A stretch of DNA of 64,000 nucleotides from Bradyrhizobium sp. CER78 (lineage in GTDB: Bacteria; Pseudomonadota; Alphaproteobacteria; Rhizobiales; Xanthobacteraceae). Shown here one piece after another: positions 62,418 through 64,000 of this stretch. Position 1 is the first letter of the stretch, and each line of letters begins with the position of its first letter. The stretch is from contig NZ_JARVWP010000006.1 in assembly GCF_029846235.1 (NCBI RefSeq), positions 372,001 through 436,000 on the forward strand, in the 5' to 3' direction. The translations under genes and the position numbers were made by a program. The notes under the pieces were generated by a model. That model did no database searches and was not told the DNA's origin. It saw only the letters and a program-made list of their open reading frames with translations.

Positions 62418-64000
62418 TCGGCAGCGTTGCGATGTGCGGTCTGGTCGATCGGGAAGTCGCAGGTCACGGTCGTGCCGCGACCTACGGTCGAATCGACGCG
62501 CACCCGGCCGCCATGCAGCTCGACGAAGGAGCGGACCAGCGACAGGCCGAGCCCGGCGCCGCGATGCCGCGAGCCGTGCGAGTGGCTCTCGAACCAGTTG
62601 AACACCTTGTCGCGCATCTCGGCCGGAATGCCGGGACCGGCGTCGGTCACCGCGAACACCACGCTGTGCTCGGTGCGGTGCGCGCTGATCGTGACGGTCG
62701 CATCATGCGGCGAGAAGCCGACGGCGTTGGCGAGCAGATTGTAGAGCACCTGCACCACGCGCCGCTCGTCGCCGACGAAGGCGCCGATGTTGGGCTCGAT
62801 ATCGACCTTTAGCGTGATGCGGTCGGTCGCGAGGCGATCCTGGATGCCTTCGGCCGCGGCCTCGATCGCCTGGCCGATATTGACCGGGCCGAGCTCGAGC
62901 TTCATCGCGCCGGCATCGATGGTGGCGAGATCGAGAATGTTGTTGGTCAGCGCCAGCAGCGCGTTGGTGGATTTGGTGACGTAGTCGAGATACTCAGCCT
63001 GCTTCGGCGTCAGCGGTCCGGTCGAGGGATCGCTGAGGAAATGCGCGAAGCCGATGATGGTGGTGAGCGGCGCGCGCAGCTCGTAGGAGACGTGGTGGAC
63101 GAAATCCACCTTCATCTGGTCGGCGGCTTCCAGCGCCTCGTTGCGTTCGCGCAGCGCCCGCTCGACATTCTCGGTGTCGGTGATGTCCTGGAACGCCAGC
63201 AGGGTCTTGCCGTCGGGCAGCGGGATGGTCATGCAATTCAGCACGCTGCCGTCCTTGCGCTCCAGCTTGAGCGCAACCTGGGCGCGGTTCTCGATCGCGG
63301 TGATCGATTCCCTCAGGGTGCGCCAGGTCAGGGCATCGTCGAACAGCGGCCGGCACAGCGCTTCCACTTGCTCGATATGCGGTTCGCCCTGCAGCGCGTC
63401 GGCCGGCAGCTTCCACATCTTGGCGAAAGGCGGGTTGAACAGCTCGGCGCGGCCGTTGCTGCCGAACACCGTGACCGCTTCGCCGAGATTGTCGAGGGTC
63501 TCGCGCTGCACCCGCGTCAGGCGGTCGTAGCGGCGCGCGAGGTCGAGGCTCTCGGTGACGTTGTCGAACAGATAGGTGACGCCGCCCTCGAGGTTCGGCG
63601 TGGTGACGACGCTGATGGCGCGGCCGTCCGGCAGGAACCAGGTGTAGGTCTCGGATTCGACCGCGCGATAGGCCTCGTGCAGCTTGGCCTTCCAGGCGCG
63701 GAAGTCCGGCTGCTCGGGCAGCTTGCGGTTGGCGCGCAGCCGGTCCAGCACGCTGGAATCGTCGGGGTTGCTGTCGAGGAAGGCCTGATCGAGGCCCCAC
63801 AGCCGCCGATAGGACTCGTTGTAGAAGGTCAGCCGCCGGTCGGCATCGAATACCGCGACGCCGGAGGACAATTGGTCAAGGGTGCGGCGGTGCGCTTCGA
63901 CCATCCGCGCGATCGCCGCGCGCAGCGCCGCGGCTTCGCTGGCATCGATCGCGATCCCGGCGCTGCCGCCGGAGAGCTTCAGTGCCTGGACGTCGTAGAT
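62414..64000 (-). CDS. divL: DivL-type PAS sensor pseudokinase, 5'-truncated by window end
   Basis: The frame is open to base 64000, so 528 C-terminal residues are visible. Order: PAS-like regions (GVAVFDADRRLTFYNESYRRLWGLD, then EAVTVFGSNGRAELFNPPFAKMW), dimerisation helix with VHHVSYELRAPLTTIIGF, and the HATPase domain (LLANAVGFSP, DAGPGIP, GLGLSLVRSF). In the H-box the phospho-acceptor His is Tyr (codon 63083-63085), the hallmark of DivL of Caulobacter, which links DivK to CckA/CtrA. The ATPase motifs look intact. The ATG at 63904 is internal. It is translationally coupled to tsaE-amgK. Confidence 0.9.
   Translation of the reverse strand: MYDVQALKLSGGSAGIAIDASEAAALRAAIARMVEAHRRTLDQLSSGVAVFDADRRLTFYNESYRRLWGLDQAFLDSNPDDSSVLDRLRANRKLPEQPDFRAWKAKLHEAYRAVESETYTWFLPDGRAISVVTTPNLEGGVTYLFDNVTESLDLARRYDRLTRVQRETLDNLGEAVTVFGSNGRAELFNPPFAKMWKLPADALQGEPHIEQVEALCRPLFDDALTWRTLRESITAIENRAQVALKLERKDGSVLNCMTIPLPDGKTLLAFQDITDTENVERALRERNEALEAADQMKVDFVHHVSYELRAPLTTIIGFAHFLSDPSTGPLTPKQAEYLDYVTKSTNALLALTNNILDLATIDAGAMKLELGPVNIGQAIEAAAEGIQDRLATDRITLKVDIEPNIGAFVGDERRVVQVLYNLLANAVGFSPHDATVTISAHRTEHSVVFAVTDAGPGIPAEMRDKVFNWFESHSHGSRHRGAGLGLSLVRSFVELHGGRVRVDSTVGRGTTVTCDFPIDQTAHRNAAE

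Overview
This 64-kb window reads as chromosome from an alphaproteobacterium of the Bradyrhizobium / Nitrobacteraceae type. The evidence is high GC with strong GC3 codon bias; alphaproteobacterial gene blocks (lptC-lptA-lptB-rpoN-hpf-ptsN; aroA-cmk-rpsA-sppA-ihfB-lapA-trpF-trpB-trpA-accD-folC; addB-addA-trxA; murU, tsaE-amgK fusion, divL); a ROSE-type RNA thermometer on a small heat-shock gene; and many short palindromic intergenic repeats of the kind scattered through Bradyrhizobium genomes. Most of the window is core housekeeping DNA. I see no phage, integrase, IS transposase or CRISPR array.

Layout. 1-8.9 kb: truncated alpha/beta hydrolase, SnoaL-like protein, acyl-CoA thioesterase, queG, a GST, uppP, an NDUFA9-like protein, tRNA-Leu(CAG), an MFS transporter and a short RNase D. 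9.0-15.7 kb: LPS transport genes lptC, two tandem lptA copies and lptB, then rpoN, hpf and ptsN. 15.9-22.6 kb: a TetR regulator divergent from an SDR, a saccharopine-dehydrogenase-like protein and an acyl-CoA ligase, followed by an MHS-type transporter and a small DUF protein. 22.9-27.2 kb: a three-gene surface beta-glucan cluster (HlyD-like protein, BcsA/BgsA-like GT2 synthase, GH8 glucanase). 27.3-28.2 kb: DUF1150 and hsp20 under a sigma-32-like promoter and ROSE leader. 28.3-32.5 kb: ugpBAEC importer. 32.6-36.1 kb: CaiB-type CoA transferase, the divergent ohr/ohrR pair, a GIY-YIG mini-gene, tRNA-Ala(GGC) and a FYDLN-acid protein. 36.3-49.6 kb: aroA to trxA, including the tryptophan genes. 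49.7-56.3 kb: addA/addB on the minus strand. 56.4-59.3 kb: LysR, a BASS-like transporter and DUF2891. 59.6-64 kb: murU-like, PilZ protein, TsaE-AmgK fusion and a truncated divL.

Most interesting points. (1) A DUF559 nuclease gene sits between trpB and trpA, bounded on both sides by near-identical 48-bp inverted repeats. The same repeat family occurs at two other places in the window as closely spaced inverted pairs without a nuclease, and one of these supplies the last codons of trpF. This looks like a REP/BIME-type system with DUF559 as candidate partner. (2) Tandem lptA paralogues, one with a soluble-export signal and one with an apparent lipoprotein signal carrying Asp at +2. (3) A glucan synthase cluster resembling the mixed-linkage glucan bgsBA genes, with a GH8 enzyme added. 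(4) A DivL-type kinase with Tyr replacing the phospho-acceptor His. (5) Spaced palindromic operators in the tetR/SDR gap.
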